DNA of 64,000 bases from J038 sp034437535 (GTDB lineage Bacteria > Chloroflexota > Anaerolineae > Aggregatilineales > Phototrophicaceae), in the NCBI GenBank assembly GCA_034437535.1, contig DAOTTZ010000119.1, positions 5,370 to 69,369 on the forward strand, given 5' to 3'. Positions 25,065-33,045 of this stretch are shown in pieces. Position numbers and translations under genes: made by a program. Each line of letters starts with the position of its first letter. The stretch's first letter is position 1. The notes under the pieces were generated by a model. It worked only from the letters and a program-made list of their open reading frames with translations, was not told where the DNA came from and ran no database searches.

Positions 25065-26046
25065 AGAAACCCAGTGGGCGCAGGCCACCACCGCACTGCA
25101 AAACGCGGAGACGGTGGTCGTCGTCACACACATCGGGCCGGATGGCGACGCTATCGGCTCGATGATGGCATTGGTGAACGCGCTCCAGGCGATGGGTAAG
25201 ACGGTCGATTGTGCGGTCGATGAAGGCTCCCCTCAGACGTTTGATTTTATCGACGGGACAGCGTTAATAAAGCCCAAGCTGGTAAAAGGATCATGGGATC
25301 TGATGATCTCGACCGATGCCAGCGACGAAGAACGTACCGGGGCAGTCGGGCAATATGCGCGGGAGAACAGCAAGACGGTCATCAACCTGGATCATCACGC
25401 GACGAATACGTTGTTTGGTGATATTTACCTGGTTGATTCTGAGGCTGTTTCTGCGGCGGAAGTCGTCTACCGCTGGTTGCGTGAAATGGCGTTTGATCTG
25501 ACGGTAGAAACAGCGATGCCATTGCTCACCGGGATGGTGACCGATACGATTGGTTTTCGTACCAGCAATGTCACGGAAGAAACGCTTGGCATCGCGCAGG
25601 AACTGATGCGAGCCGGGGCCAGCCTGACGGAAGTCACCGAGCGGACGCTGGACAATCGCTCTTTCTTGTCGGTCGGCCTGTGGAAGCACGTCTTGCAGTC
25701 GGTGCAATTACATGCTGGCGGCATCGTCAGCGCGGCTATTAGCCATAAAGATTTCAAGCAGGCCGGTATGATCGACACCAATGACTTTGGTCTGGTCGGT
25801 TTTTTGATAAAGATCGAAGAAGCGATGATTGCGGTCGTTATGAAAGAGGTCGAAGACGATCAAGTCAACATCAGTATGCGGGCCAAGCCAGGGTACAATG
25901 TCTCTCAAGTAGCATTCGAACTGGGCGGCGGTGGGCATAAGCAAGCCGCCGGGGCGACGGTTCCTGGGCCGCTGGCTGATGTGAAAAAGCGTGTCTTGGC
26001 CCTGCTGTCTCAGGCCGTCAAGAGCGGGAAACTGGTCATTGCCTGA
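25051..26046 (+). CDS. nrnA: DHH-family phosphoesterase, NrnA-like (oligoribonuclease / pAp phosphatase)
   Basis: 331 residues, two-domain DHH/DHHA1 enzyme predicted to degrade short RNA oligonucleotides and dephosphorylate pAp. Motifs: VTHIGPDGDAIGSM near 26-39 (motif I), STDASDEERTG near 88-98, the DHH signature NLDHHATN near 115-122, and C-terminal GGGGHKQAAGATVPG near 290-304 (DHHA1). In the operon it sits between rbfA and truB, the common position for nrnA. ATG 25051 (or 25057) overlaps the rbfA 3' end by 14 or 8 bases, indicating coupling; its own stop overlaps the truB start. Confidence 0.88.
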   Translation: MTMIKETQWAQATTALQNAETVVVVTHIGPDGDAIGSMMALVNALQAMGKTVDCAVDEGSPQTFDFIDGTALIKPKLVKGSWDLMISTDASDEERTGAVGQYARENSKTVINLDHHATNTLFGDIYLVDSEAVSAAEVVYRWLREMAFDLTVETAMPLLTGMVTDTIGFRTSNVTEETLGIAQELMRAGASLTEVTERTLDNRSFLSVGLWKHVLQSVQLHAGGIVSAAISHKDFKQAGMIDTNDFGLVGFLIKIEEAMIAVVMKEVEDDQVNISMRAKPGYNVSQVAFELGGGGHKQAAGATVPGPLADVKKRVLALLSQAVKSGKLVIA

Positions 26047-26926
26047 GTATTTCGGCATCCTGAACATTGATAAACCGTCCGGCATGACCAGTCATGATGT
26101 GGTTGCGCGTGTACGGCGGAAATTAGGCACGCGCAAAGTTGGTCATGCCGGCACGCTCGACCCGCTGGCGACGGGGGTGCTGGTGGTCTGTGTGGGGTTA
26201 GCCACACGCCTGAGTGCTTATGCGATGGCCTCACGCAAGGGTTATCGCGCAACAGTCGAACTGGGGAAAATCACCACGACTTATGATGCGGAAGGGGCCG
26301 TTGAGCAGGAGATCGACCCTGGGCATGTGACGACTGACGCGGTGGAGGCAGTCTTGCCGCAGTTCACCGGCGCGATCCAACAATTGCCGCCGATGTATAG
26401 CGCGGTCAAGCGTGATGGCAAGAAGCTCTATGATCTGGCGCGGGCTGGCGAGACGGTCGAGCGTGAACCGCGCCCGGTGACGATCTATGACTTAACGATC
26501 ATCGCCTGGGATTTGCCGCGTTTCGTCTTAGATGTAACCTGTAGCTCTGGCACGTACATCCGCAGTTTAGCTTATGACATCGGTCAGGCGGTCGGCGTTG
26601 GCGCGTATCTAGCAGATCTACGGCGGACATGGAGCGGTGGGTTTACGCTGGATAACGCCGTCACATTGGAGGACTTCATGGCGGCAGATGATCCGGCGGC
26701 TTATCTTCTGCCGCCAGATGCCGCGCTGTCTGCTCTGCCAGCATTGCACTTGAGTGCAACTGACGTCGATCATATTTCGCACGGGCGGGTGCCACAAGCG
26801 ACCCGGCCACCGGCAGAGGAAGAGTCTATCGCCCGCGCCTACCGCCCGGATGGGCTTTTCTTCGCATTGCTCCGGGCGGAGGGCGACCACTGGCGACCGC
26901 ATAAAGTGTTTCATCGGTCAGAATAA
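26039..26926 (+). CDS. truB: tRNA pseudouridine synthase B
   Basis: Makes pseudouridine 55 in the T-loop of tRNAs. 295 residues from the proposed TTG at 26039; the first residues then read MPEYFGILNIDKPSGMTSHD, the standard N-terminus. The catalytic Asp lies in GHAGTLDPLATGVLVV near residues 37-52; other family blocks are YRATVELGKITTTYDAEG and CSSGTYIRSLAYDIG near 161-175. The TTG start overlaps the stop of the preceding phosphoesterase gene (26044-26046); the longer frame back to 25991 has no family support. Operon position after rbfA is typical. Confidence 0.93.
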   Translation: MPEYFGILNIDKPSGMTSHDVVARVRRKLGTRKVGHAGTLDPLATGVLVVCVGLATRLSAYAMASRKGYRATVELGKITTTYDAEGAVEQEIDPGHVTTDAVEAVLPQFTGAIQQLPPMYSAVKRDGKKLYDLARAGETVEREPRPVTIYDLTIIAWDLPRFVLDVTCSSGTYIRSLAYDIGQAVGVGAYLADLRRTWSGGFTLDNAVTLEDFMAADDPAAYLLPPDAALSALPALHLSATDVDHISHGRVPQATRPPAEEESIARAYRPDGLFFALLRAEGDHWRPHKVFHRSE

Positions 26927-26938
26927 TCGAGAGCAAAG

Positions 26939-27883
26939 ATGAGCCATATCTACGACCTGTCTAACATCAATCTCTTACGTCCGTCCATGGTGACGATTGG
27001 CGTGTTCGATGGGGTGCATCGCGGCCACCAGCATTTGATTCGGGGATTGGTCTCAGAGGCCCACGCCGAAGATCGGCTGGCCGTCGTCCTGACGTTCTTC
27101 CCGCATCCTGATATTGTCTTGCGAAAGCTGGAAGGGCGTTATTACCTCACTACACCGGAGCAACGGGCCGACTTGATGCTGGAATTGGGCGTAGATGTCG
27201 TCGTAACGCATCCTTTTGACGATCAGATCCGCACGGTGCGGGCGGCAGATTTTGTCGATCAGTTGGTACGCTACCTGCGGCTTAAAAAGTTGTGGGTCGG
27301 GGCAGATTTTGCGCTGGGGTATCAGCGTGAGGGGGATGTGGCGTTCCTCAGCCAGCAGGGCGAGGAGAAAGGCTTCGAGGTCGATGTGGTCGATCTGGTC
27401 GCCAGTGATGCCTTGCAAGAGAACATCAGTAGCACATTGATCCGCGAATTGGTGCAAGCCGGCAAGATGGAAGATGTGCGCGGGTTGCTGGGGCGGGGGT
27501 ATGCGCTGAGTGGCGAAGTCATCAAAGGCAAACAACGGGGCCGCACCATCGGCTTCCCGACGGCAAATATTGCCGTTTGGGATGAACAACTCATCCCGAT
27601 GAACGGAGTTTATGCGGGTTGGGCTTACCTGGGCGATGAACGCTTCATCGCGATGACGAACGTCGGTGTCAGCCCGACCTTCGAATATAAAGGGGTTACG
27701 GTGGAAAGCTACTTGCTGGATTTCGACCGCGACATCTACGGCGAGACGCTCACCATCACCTTTGAAAAGTTCTTGCGCCCGGAGCAAAAGTACGATGGGC
27801 TGGACGCGCTCATCGCACAGATTACGAAAGACGTCGAAGCGGGACGCGCTTACATGACCGCGCTCGATGCTAAGACTCGCTAA
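26939..27883 (+). CDS. ribF: Bifunctional riboflavin kinase / FMN adenylyltransferase
   Basis: Converts riboflavin to FMN and FAD. 314 residues, normal length. The N-terminal nucleotidyltransferase domain has IGVFDGVHRGHQHLI at 21-35 (the GxFDGxHxGH motif), VVLTFFPHPD near 50 and a SSTLIRELVQAGKMEDVRGL block near 162-181. The C-terminal kinase domain has GKQRGRTIGFPTANI near 198-212 and GVYAGWAYLGD. ATG 26939 begins 12 bases after truB. Last gene of the nusA operon; its final 14 bases overlap the convergent DUF692-like gene, and I see no terminator hairpin between them. Confidence 0.95.
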   Translation: MSHIYDLSNINLLRPSMVTIGVFDGVHRGHQHLIRGLVSEAHAEDRLAVVLTFFPHPDIVLRKLEGRYYLTTPEQRADLMLELGVDVVVTHPFDDQIRTVRAADFVDQLVRYLRLKKLWVGADFALGYQREGDVAFLSQQGEEKGFEVDVVDLVASDALQENISSTLIRELVQAGKMEDVRGLLGRGYALSGEVIKGKQRGRTIGFPTANIAVWDEQLIPMNGVYAGWAYLGDERFIAMTNVGVSPTFEYKGVTVESYLLDFDRDIYGETLTITFEKFLRPEQKYDGLDALIAQITKDVEAGRAYMTALDAKTR

Positions 27884-28733
27884 CCGGCTCCGACTGCTGA
27901 ACGAGAGCTTGTAAACGCGGAACCTGTGCCGCTAAGGTGTCTCGATCTACCAATTTCCCCCACATGCCGCCAATGCCGCCGTATTCAAATGAGACGAGAG
28001 CTGGTGCTTGCCAGCCGCCAGTGCGGATCTGTTCGAAACACCATCCTAAAAATGTCCAGTCGTCCTCTGTAAACGGAATATGATCCACCAGACGACCTAA
28101 AAATGGGTTGATCTCTCGTCCCAGGGCTTCAAAGGTAGGGCGGTCGCGCTCGGTGACTCGTTGCAACCCGGTGACGTGGATTTCCCGGATGTGATCTAAC
28201 GGCAGGCCAGCCAGATAAGCGCGTGGATCGACGCCCATTACATCCGCCGCGATGCGAGCATGGGAAATATCGAGCAGAAGGCCGGCCCCGGTGCGCTCGA
28301 TAATCTGCGTGATGGCGGCAGGTTGCATGGCCGGGCCGCTGGTTTCGGGTACATTTTCCACGATCACATGATCTGCACCAAAGTACGTCGTCAGTGTCTC
28401 GATGCACCGGGTTGCATCGTCTATGAAAACTTGATCGTCTGCCCGGTCAGGATAATCCGCCGGGCTGAACAGAAGATGGATATTGACGAAGGGTGTCTCG
28501 GTTTGGTCGCGCAGTCGGGCGATTTGATCCAGGTCGGCGGGTTGGTCGTGCTCGGTGTTGATAACGCCGGTTGGTGTGGTGCGAAGCGGAAAATGAACGT
28601 AAGCCGGGTACTTCGCGCTAACTTCTGCGATAAGCTCAGGCCACATCGGCACCTTGAAGCGGTTGACTGCGATAAGACCCGCGTCTTGTAGATCCGCCGC
28701 AGGCCGGGAAAAGTTGACCGCCAGTTGCATCAT
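27870..28733 (-). CDS. DUF692-like TIM-barrel protein (possible multinuclear iron oxidase relative)
   Basis: 287 residues, predicted TIM barrel. The pattern of metal-type residues resembles DUF692/MNIO proteins: VNIHLLFSP near 83-91, VIVENVPET near 120-128, GLLLDISHARIAA near 150-162, REIHVTG near 186-192, VDHIPFTEDDW near 220-230 and a late VSFEYGG near 253-259. In characterised MNIO enzymes (for example MbnB) equivalent His, Glu, Asp and Asn ligate two or three irons and the enzyme modifies Cys in a peptide; no partner protein or precursor peptide is evident beside this gene. Alternatively it is a xylose-isomerase-like TIM barrel. ATG at 28733 overlaps the era stop by four bases, so it is co-transcribed with era. 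Confidence 0.6.
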   Translation of the reverse strand: MMQLAVNFSRPAADLQDAGLIAVNRFKVPMWPELIAEVSAKYPAYVHFPLRTTPTGVINTEHDQPADLDQIARLRDQTETPFVNIHLLFSPADYPDRADDQVFIDDATRCIETLTTYFGADHVIVENVPETSGPAMQPAAITQIIERTGAGLLLDISHARIAADVMGVDPRAYLAGLPLDHIREIHVTGLQRVTERDRPTFEALGREINPFLGRLVDHIPFTEDDWTFLGWCFEQIRTGGWQAPALVSFEYGGIGGMWGKLVDRDTLAAQVPRLQALVQQSEPVSES

Positions 28734-29665
28734 TTATCCTCTTTTTTCGGGAAGCGATACCCGACCCGGCGCATAAAGTTCTCGTCACTACGCCAGTCTT
28801 TCAACACTTTTACATGCAGATCGAGAAAGACCCGTGTGCCGATTGACCGGGCGATTTCTTCCCTGGCCTGCACGCCGATCTTTTTAATCATCGCGCCGTG
28901 TTTGCCGATGATTATGCCCTTTTGTGAGTTGCGCTCGGTGTAGATCGTAGCACTGATGTATGTCATGTTGTCGCTACGTTCTTTGTACTCCTGGATTTCT
29001 ATCGCGACGGAATACGGGATCTCCTGCTCGGTGTTTTCGATGATGGCTTCTCGGATGATTTCCGCCGCGATGAAGCGCATATTTACTTCGCTGACTTGAT
29101 CCACCGGGTAATAACGCGGGCCAAGCGGGAGGCGGTCGATCACTGTGTCGAGTAATTCTGTCACGTTGGTGCCATCTAACGCGCTGATTCGAAGAGCCTG
29201 GGCATGATCGATGAGTGCGAGATGGTCGCTTAAATCTGCATCGGGCGGGAGTAAGTCATGCTTGTTCAGGGCCAGGATGACCGGTGTCTCTCGTTTGATG
29301 CGTTTGAGTGTTTCCGCGATTGCTAACTCGCCGCGTTGGGGGGTGATGCTGGCATCCAGTACCCACAAGACCACATCCGCATCACGGATGGCGTCTTCTG
29401 CATGGACGATCATAAATTCCCCCAGGCGATTATGAGGCTCGTGTAAGCCGGGGGTATCGACCAATAGAGCCTGTACATCGTCACGGGTAACGATGCCGAG
29501 TTGCCGTTGGCGGGTGGTTTGTGGTTTATCGGTGACAATCGCGATCTTCTGGCCGAGGATGCGATTAATCAAGGTGGATTTGCCGACATTAGGACGACCG
29601 ACAACTGCGATTACGCCGGAACGATGATCGTCGGGCCAGTCGTCCGAAAAGACGTCATCAAGCAT
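28730..29665 (-). CDS. era: GTPase Era
   Basis: Essential 16S rRNA-binding GTPase in 30S assembly. 311 residues from ATG 29665. G motifs: G1 VGRPNVGKST near 21-30, G3 DTPG near 70-73, G4 NKHD near 136-139 and SALDG near 167. The C-terminal KH domain includes QKGIIIGKHGAMIKKIG near 249-265, followed by LDLHVKVLKDWR. The frame stays open to an ATG at 29719, whose upstream GAAGG-like site makes a 329-residue form possible; I prefer 29665 because it gives normal family length and an eight-base coupling overlap with the upstream gene. Sits between a small membrane protein gene and the DUF692-like gene. Confidence 0.94.
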   Translation of the reverse strand: MLDDVFSDDWPDDHRSGVIAVVGRPNVGKSTLINRILGQKIAIVTDKPQTTRQRQLGIVTRDDVQALLVDTPGLHEPHNRLGEFMIVHAEDAIRDADVVLWVLDASITPQRGELAIAETLKRIKRETPVILALNKHDLLPPDADLSDHLALIDHAQALRISALDGTNVTELLDTVIDRLPLGPRYYPVDQVSEVNMRFIAAEIIREAIIENTEQEIPYSVAIEIQEYKERSDNMTYISATIYTERNSQKGIIIGKHGAMIKKIGVQAREEIARSIGTRVFLDLHVKVLKDWRSDENFMRRVGYRFPKKEDK

Positions 29666-30026
29666 GGGCTGTGTCGTCGGTTGGTTCGTCGTGTTTTTCT
29701 GCTGTAGGCGGCGGATCATAGAAGCCTTCAGTCACACTGGGGAAGGCTTCCCAGGGGCGGACGATACCGGCCCAGGCCACGCCACCGATGATTAACCCGG
29801 CAGTGCCGCCCAGGAACAACAGACCTAGCAGGTCGCTATCGGCTTCTGCCCCCTGGATGACGCCGATAGCGGCGGCGGCGATCATCAAGGTGAGGCCCAG
29901 TCCAGCGACAAAGGCGAAGGTAAGCGTCAGCGGGTTCTGGGCGTTGATGTCGCGCTGAGGGTCGGTCGCGTGTCCATCGGTCGCCGTGTCATGTACTTCG
30001 GTCGAAATTTGTTGAGAGGTTTCCAT
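29658..30026 (-). CDS. Small two-helix membrane protein of unknown function
   Basis: 122 residues from ATG 30026. Residues 1-32 are polar and acidic. Two hydrophobic segments follow, TLTFAFVAGLGLTLMIAAAA near 33-52 and LLGLLFLGGTAGLIIGGVAW near 66-85, then a proline-rich polar tail of about 35 residues. I recognise no family. The frame continues upstream to 30095, but that would run through the predicted promoter (30067-30095), so the internal ATG is more likely. It is the first gene of an operon with era and the DUF692-like gene, with an eight-base overlap into era. Confidence 0.65.
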   Translation of the reverse strand: METSQQISTEVHDTATDGHATDPQRDINAQNPLTLTFAFVAGLGLTLMIAAAAIGVIQGAEADSDLLGLLFLGGTAGLIIGGVAWAGIVRPWEAFPSVTEGFYDPPPTAEKHDEPTDDTAHA

Positions 30027-30066
30027 TGGGCGTCTGTCTTTTCTAATGTGAGCGAAAACTGGTTTG

Positions 30067-30095
30067 ATTCTGCCCACAACTTGCCTGGAAGTCAA
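30067..30095 (-). promoter_or_regulatory. Predicted sigma-70 promoter for the era operon
   Basis: Minus strand: TTGACT (complement of 30090-30095), 17-base spacer, CAGAAT (complement of 30067-30072). It lies about 40 bases upstream of the ATG at 30026 of the small membrane protein gene. Good -35, moderate -10; sequence match only. Confidence 0.5.
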
Positions 30096-30231
30096 GACTA
30101 CCTGGTGTTTTATGCACCTTGCACAAAATTTCAGTGTCTAAATCGGGAATTATGACATATATCATCAATCCGGGTATCAATTCTCGGTTTTAAGCTGTCT
30201 GTATATCTCATAGAATGAAGATAGTTAATAA

Positions 30232-30249
30232 AGCTAAAGTTAATTAGCT
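30232..30249 (+). promoter_or_regulatory. Inverted repeat upstream of pckA
   Basis: AGCTAA at 30232-30237 and TTAGCT at 30244-30249, six perfect pairs with a six-base AT-rich spacer, about 36 bases before the pckA start. Dyad of this size could be an operator in the pckA control region. The 30100-30285 interval is otherwise AT-rich with no clear consensus promoter. Confidence 0.3.
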
Positions 30250-30285
30250 CATACAAAATCTCTACACACAATAAAGGAGCAAATC

Positions 30286-31896
30286 ATGTACAAACACGTT
30301 CATAGTGATGTTGGCCTGGAAAAGGTAGGCTTAAAGCCCTCCGACGTGAAGAGCGTCCGTGTCCATTGGAACTTGAATCCGCCGGAACTTTACGAACACG
30401 CCGTTAAAAATGGCGAAGCCGTCATCACCAAAGACGGAGCCATCCGCGTGTTGACGGGCCAGTACACGGGCCGTAGCCCGAAGGATAAGTTCACCGTCAA
30501 GCAAGAGCCGAGCCAGGACAACATCTGGTGGGGTGACATCAATCAACCTGTAACCCCCGATGTCTTTGAGCATCTGCACGAAAAAGTGCTGGATCATTTG
30601 AGTCACCGTGATGACCTGTACGTCATTGATGCATTCTGTGGTACAGATGAAAAACATCGTCTGCCGGTGCGTATCGTCAGTGAAGCCGCTTATCATGGCT
30701 TGTTCTCCTGGAATATGTTCGTGCGGGCGACCAAAGATGAACTTGCGGTACACGACCCGCAGTTTACGGTGCTGGCCGCGCCCAGCTTGATCGCCAAGCC
30801 AGATGTAGATGGTACTCGTACCGGTACTTTTATCATTGCCAACCTGGAAAAACGCATGATCTTGATCGGTGCGTCGTTGTATTCCGGTGAGGTTAAGAAG
30901 GGTATCTTCAGCATTATGAATTACCTCCTGCCGCTGAAGGGTGTGATGTCGATGCACTGTTCGGCCAATGTTGGCTCGGATGGCGACTCTGCGATCTTCT
31001 TCGGCCTGAGTGGTACCGGCAAGACTACGCTCAGCGCGGATTCATCGCGTACATTGATCGGTGATGATGAACACGGCTGGAGCGATGACGGCATCTTCAA
31101 CTTTGAAGGCGGGTGCTACGCCAAGACGATCAACCTCAGCCCGGAAGGTGAGCCGGAAATTTACGCGACGACCAAGATGTTTGGTACCATCCTGGAAAAC
31201 GTCCCGCTAGATGAAGATCGGGCACCGGACTTCGATGATACACGTTACACCCAGAACACGCGGTGTTCGTATCCGATCCATTACATCCCGAATGCCAGTG
31301 AAACCGGCCAGGCTGACCACCCGAAGAACGTGCTCTTCCTGACGGCAGATGCCTTCGGCGTGCTCCCGCCGGTCTCCAAGCTCAGCCCGGAACAAGCGAT
31401 GTATCACTTTATCAGTGGGTATACTGCGAAATTGGCCGGAACCGAACGTGGTGTGACGGAACCGCAAGCGACGTTCAGCGCGTGCTTTGGTGCGCCGTTT
31501 ATGCCGCTCCACCCGACGGTCTACGCCGAATTGCTGGAAGAACGCATCAAGAAGCATGGGTCTGCCGTATGGCTGATTAACACCGGCTGGCAGGGTGAAC
31601 CGGGCACTGCGGAAAGTGGCCGTATGAAGCTGGCCTACACCCGCCGCATGGTCAACGCGGTTCTCAACGGCGAATTGGCAGATGTCGAGTTCGAAGAAGA
31701 GCCGTTCTTCGGCCTGATGATCCCGCAACATGTACCGGGTGTGCCGGATGAGATCCTCAACCCGCGCAATGCCTGGGGCAACACAGACAACTATGACAAG
31801 AAGGCCGTCGAACTGGCCGCGATGTTCAAGAAGAACTTTGAGCAATTCGAAGATCAGGCTTCGTCGGAAATCCTGTCAGGTGGGCCTAAAGTTTAG
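30286..31896 (+). CDS. pckA: Phosphoenolpyruvate carboxykinase (ATP)
   Basis: Interconverts oxaloacetate plus ATP with phosphoenolpyruvate plus CO2 in gluconeogenesis or anaplerosis. 536 residues, typical of the ATP-dependent enzyme. Motifs: TGQYTGRSPKDKFTVKQ near 57-73 (substrate Arg), Walker A GLSGTGKTTLSAD near 241-253, and the metal/kinase-2 region LIGDDEHGWSDDGIFNFEGG near 259-278. ATG 30286 has a strong AAAGGAG site (30272-30278). Stands alone after a 259-base intergenic region and is followed by a hairpin and mdh, forming an oxaloacetate-node pair. Confidence 0.96.
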   Translation: MYKHVHSDVGLEKVGLKPSDVKSVRVHWNLNPPELYEHAVKNGEAVITKDGAIRVLTGQYTGRSPKDKFTVKQEPSQDNIWWGDINQPVTPDVFEHLHEKVLDHLSHRDDLYVIDAFCGTDEKHRLPVRIVSEAAYHGLFSWNMFVRATKDELAVHDPQFTVLAAPSLIAKPDVDGTRTGTFIIANLEKRMILIGASLYSGEVKKGIFSIMNYLLPLKGVMSMHCSANVGSDGDSAIFFGLSGTGKTTLSADSSRTLIGDDEHGWSDDGIFNFEGGCYAKTINLSPEGEPEIYATTKMFGTILENVPLDEDRAPDFDDTRYTQNTRCSYPIHYIPNASETGQADHPKNVLFLTADAFGVLPPVSKLSPEQAMYHFISGYTAKLAGTERGVTEPQATFSACFGAPFMPLHPTVYAELLEERIKKHGSAVWLINTGWQGEPGTAESGRMKLAYTRRMVNAVLNGELADVEFEEEPFFGLMIPQHVPGVPDEILNPRNAWGNTDNYDKKAVELAAMFKKNFEQFEDQASSEILSGGPKV

Positions 31897-31928
31897 TCCA
31901 TACCTCAGGTAAGATAACGAACGACAAC

Positions 31929-31960
31929 AAGGACACGGCGTTTGATCCGTGTCCTTCTAA
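31929..31960 (+). terminator. Hairpin between pckA and mdh, weak terminator
   Basis: Stem AAGGACACGG (31929-31938) with CCGTGTCCTT (31947-31956), ten perfect pairs, eight-base loop, followed by CTAATTATAAC rather than a proper T-run. It may partly end pckA transcripts or protect their 3' end while letting some read into mdh, 38 bases further on. Confidence 0.5.
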
Positions 31961-31994
31961 TTATAACAACACCAAAAATAAGGAGCAGGTTTAG

Positions 31995-32981
31995 ATGAAA
32001 GATCCGATTCGCGTTGCAGTAACCGGTGGTGCCGGTCAGATCGCTTATAGCTTGTTGTTCCGTATCGGCAATGGCGAAATCTTCGGGCCAGATCAACCGG
32101 TGATTTTGCAAATTCTGGAGATCCCCCAGGCCATGAAAGCGTTAGAAGGCGTCGTCATGGAGTTGAACGATTGCGCCCAACCGCTGATTCATGGCATCGA
32201 AGCGACTGATGACGCCGAGAAAGCCTTCGACGGGGCCAACTGGGTGATTCTGGTCGGCGGTAAACCGCGTGGCAAAGACATGAAACGTGCGGATTTGATC
32301 GCCGCTAACGGCCCGATCTTCGTCGGCCAGGGTAAAGCCATCAACGCTAAAGCGGCGGATGATGTGCGTGTCGTCGTCGTGGCGAATCCGTGTAACTCAA
32401 ACACGCTGGTCGCCAAAGCCAATGCGCCGGATGTACCCGCCGACCGTTGGTTTGCCATGACCCGCCTGGACGAAAACCGCGCCAAAGCACAGATGGCGGA
32501 AAAAGCCGGCGTGAACTTCAAAGACGTCACCAATGTCGGCGTGTGGGGCAACCATAGCGCGACCCAATTCCCTAACTTCGAACATGCCTTGATTAACGGC
32601 AAAGCCGCGACTGAGGTCATCAATGACCGTAACTGGTTCGAAAATGACTTTATGACCACTAATCAGCAACGTGGTAAAGCGATCATCGAAGCACGCGGCA
32701 AGAGTTCCGCCGCCAGTGCCGCCAATGCCGCGCTGGATACCATCCGTAGTTTAATCACCCCGACGCCGGAAGGCGATTGGTTCAGCGCGGCGGTCTCCAG
32801 TGATGGCAATCCTTACGGCATTGCCGAAGGCATCATCTATAGCTTCCCGCTTCGCTCTACGGGTAACGGTGACTTTGTCATCGTCGAAGGGCTGGACTTG
32901 AGCGATTACGCCCAGGGTAAAGCCAAAGAAAGTGCGGATGAACTCTTGAGTGAGCGTGAAGCCATCAAGGATCTGCTGTAA
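31995..32981 (+). CDS. mdh: Malate dehydrogenase (NAD-dependent, cytosolic-like type)
   Basis: Oxidises malate to oxaloacetate in the TCA cycle. 328 residues. The nucleotide-binding Rossmann motif TGGAGQIAYSLLFRI is at residues 10-24; the substrate loop GGKPRGKDMKRADLIAAN near 88-105 carries the Arg residues; VVANPCNSNTLV near 129-140; the catalytic Asp-Arg region TRLDENRAKAQ near 155-165 and the catalytic His in VWGNHSATQFPN near 182-193. It belongs to the MDH group 2 branch rather than the lactate-dehydrogenase-like branch. ATG 31995 has AAGGAGC upstream (31979-31985). Confidence 0.95.
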   Translation: MKDPIRVAVTGGAGQIAYSLLFRIGNGEIFGPDQPVILQILEIPQAMKALEGVVMELNDCAQPLIHGIEATDDAEKAFDGANWVILVGGKPRGKDMKRADLIAANGPIFVGQGKAINAKAADDVRVVVVANPCNSNTLVAKANAPDVPADRWFAMTRLDENRAKAQMAEKAGVNFKDVTNVGVWGNHSATQFPNFEHALINGKAATEVINDRNWFENDFMTTNQQRGKAIIEARGKSSAASAANAALDTIRSLITPTPEGDWFSAAVSSDGNPYGIAEGIIYSFPLRSTGNGDFVIVEGLDLSDYAQGKAKESADELLSEREAIKDLL

Positions 32982-32993
32982 ACTCAGTTTTAG

Positions 32994-33020
32994 GTAGGAT
33001 GCAGGGCCTCTGCATCCTAC
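32994..33020 (+). other. Perfect hairpin between mdh and the CobW gene
   Basis: Eleven perfect pairs, GTAGGATGCAG (32994-33004) with CTGCATCCTAC (33010-33020), loop of five. No T-run follows. It could stabilise the mdh 3' end, act with a protein, or be a weak terminator; it lies 14 bases before the next ribosome site. Confidence 0.5.
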
Positions 33021-33045
33021 ACACCCCACATGACGGAGGCAATTG

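Noticed and set aside
29666..29719. Longer Era start at 29719 as the only start
   Set aside because: Possible, but gives a non-conserved 18-residue extension; 29665 has normal length and an overlap typical of coupling.
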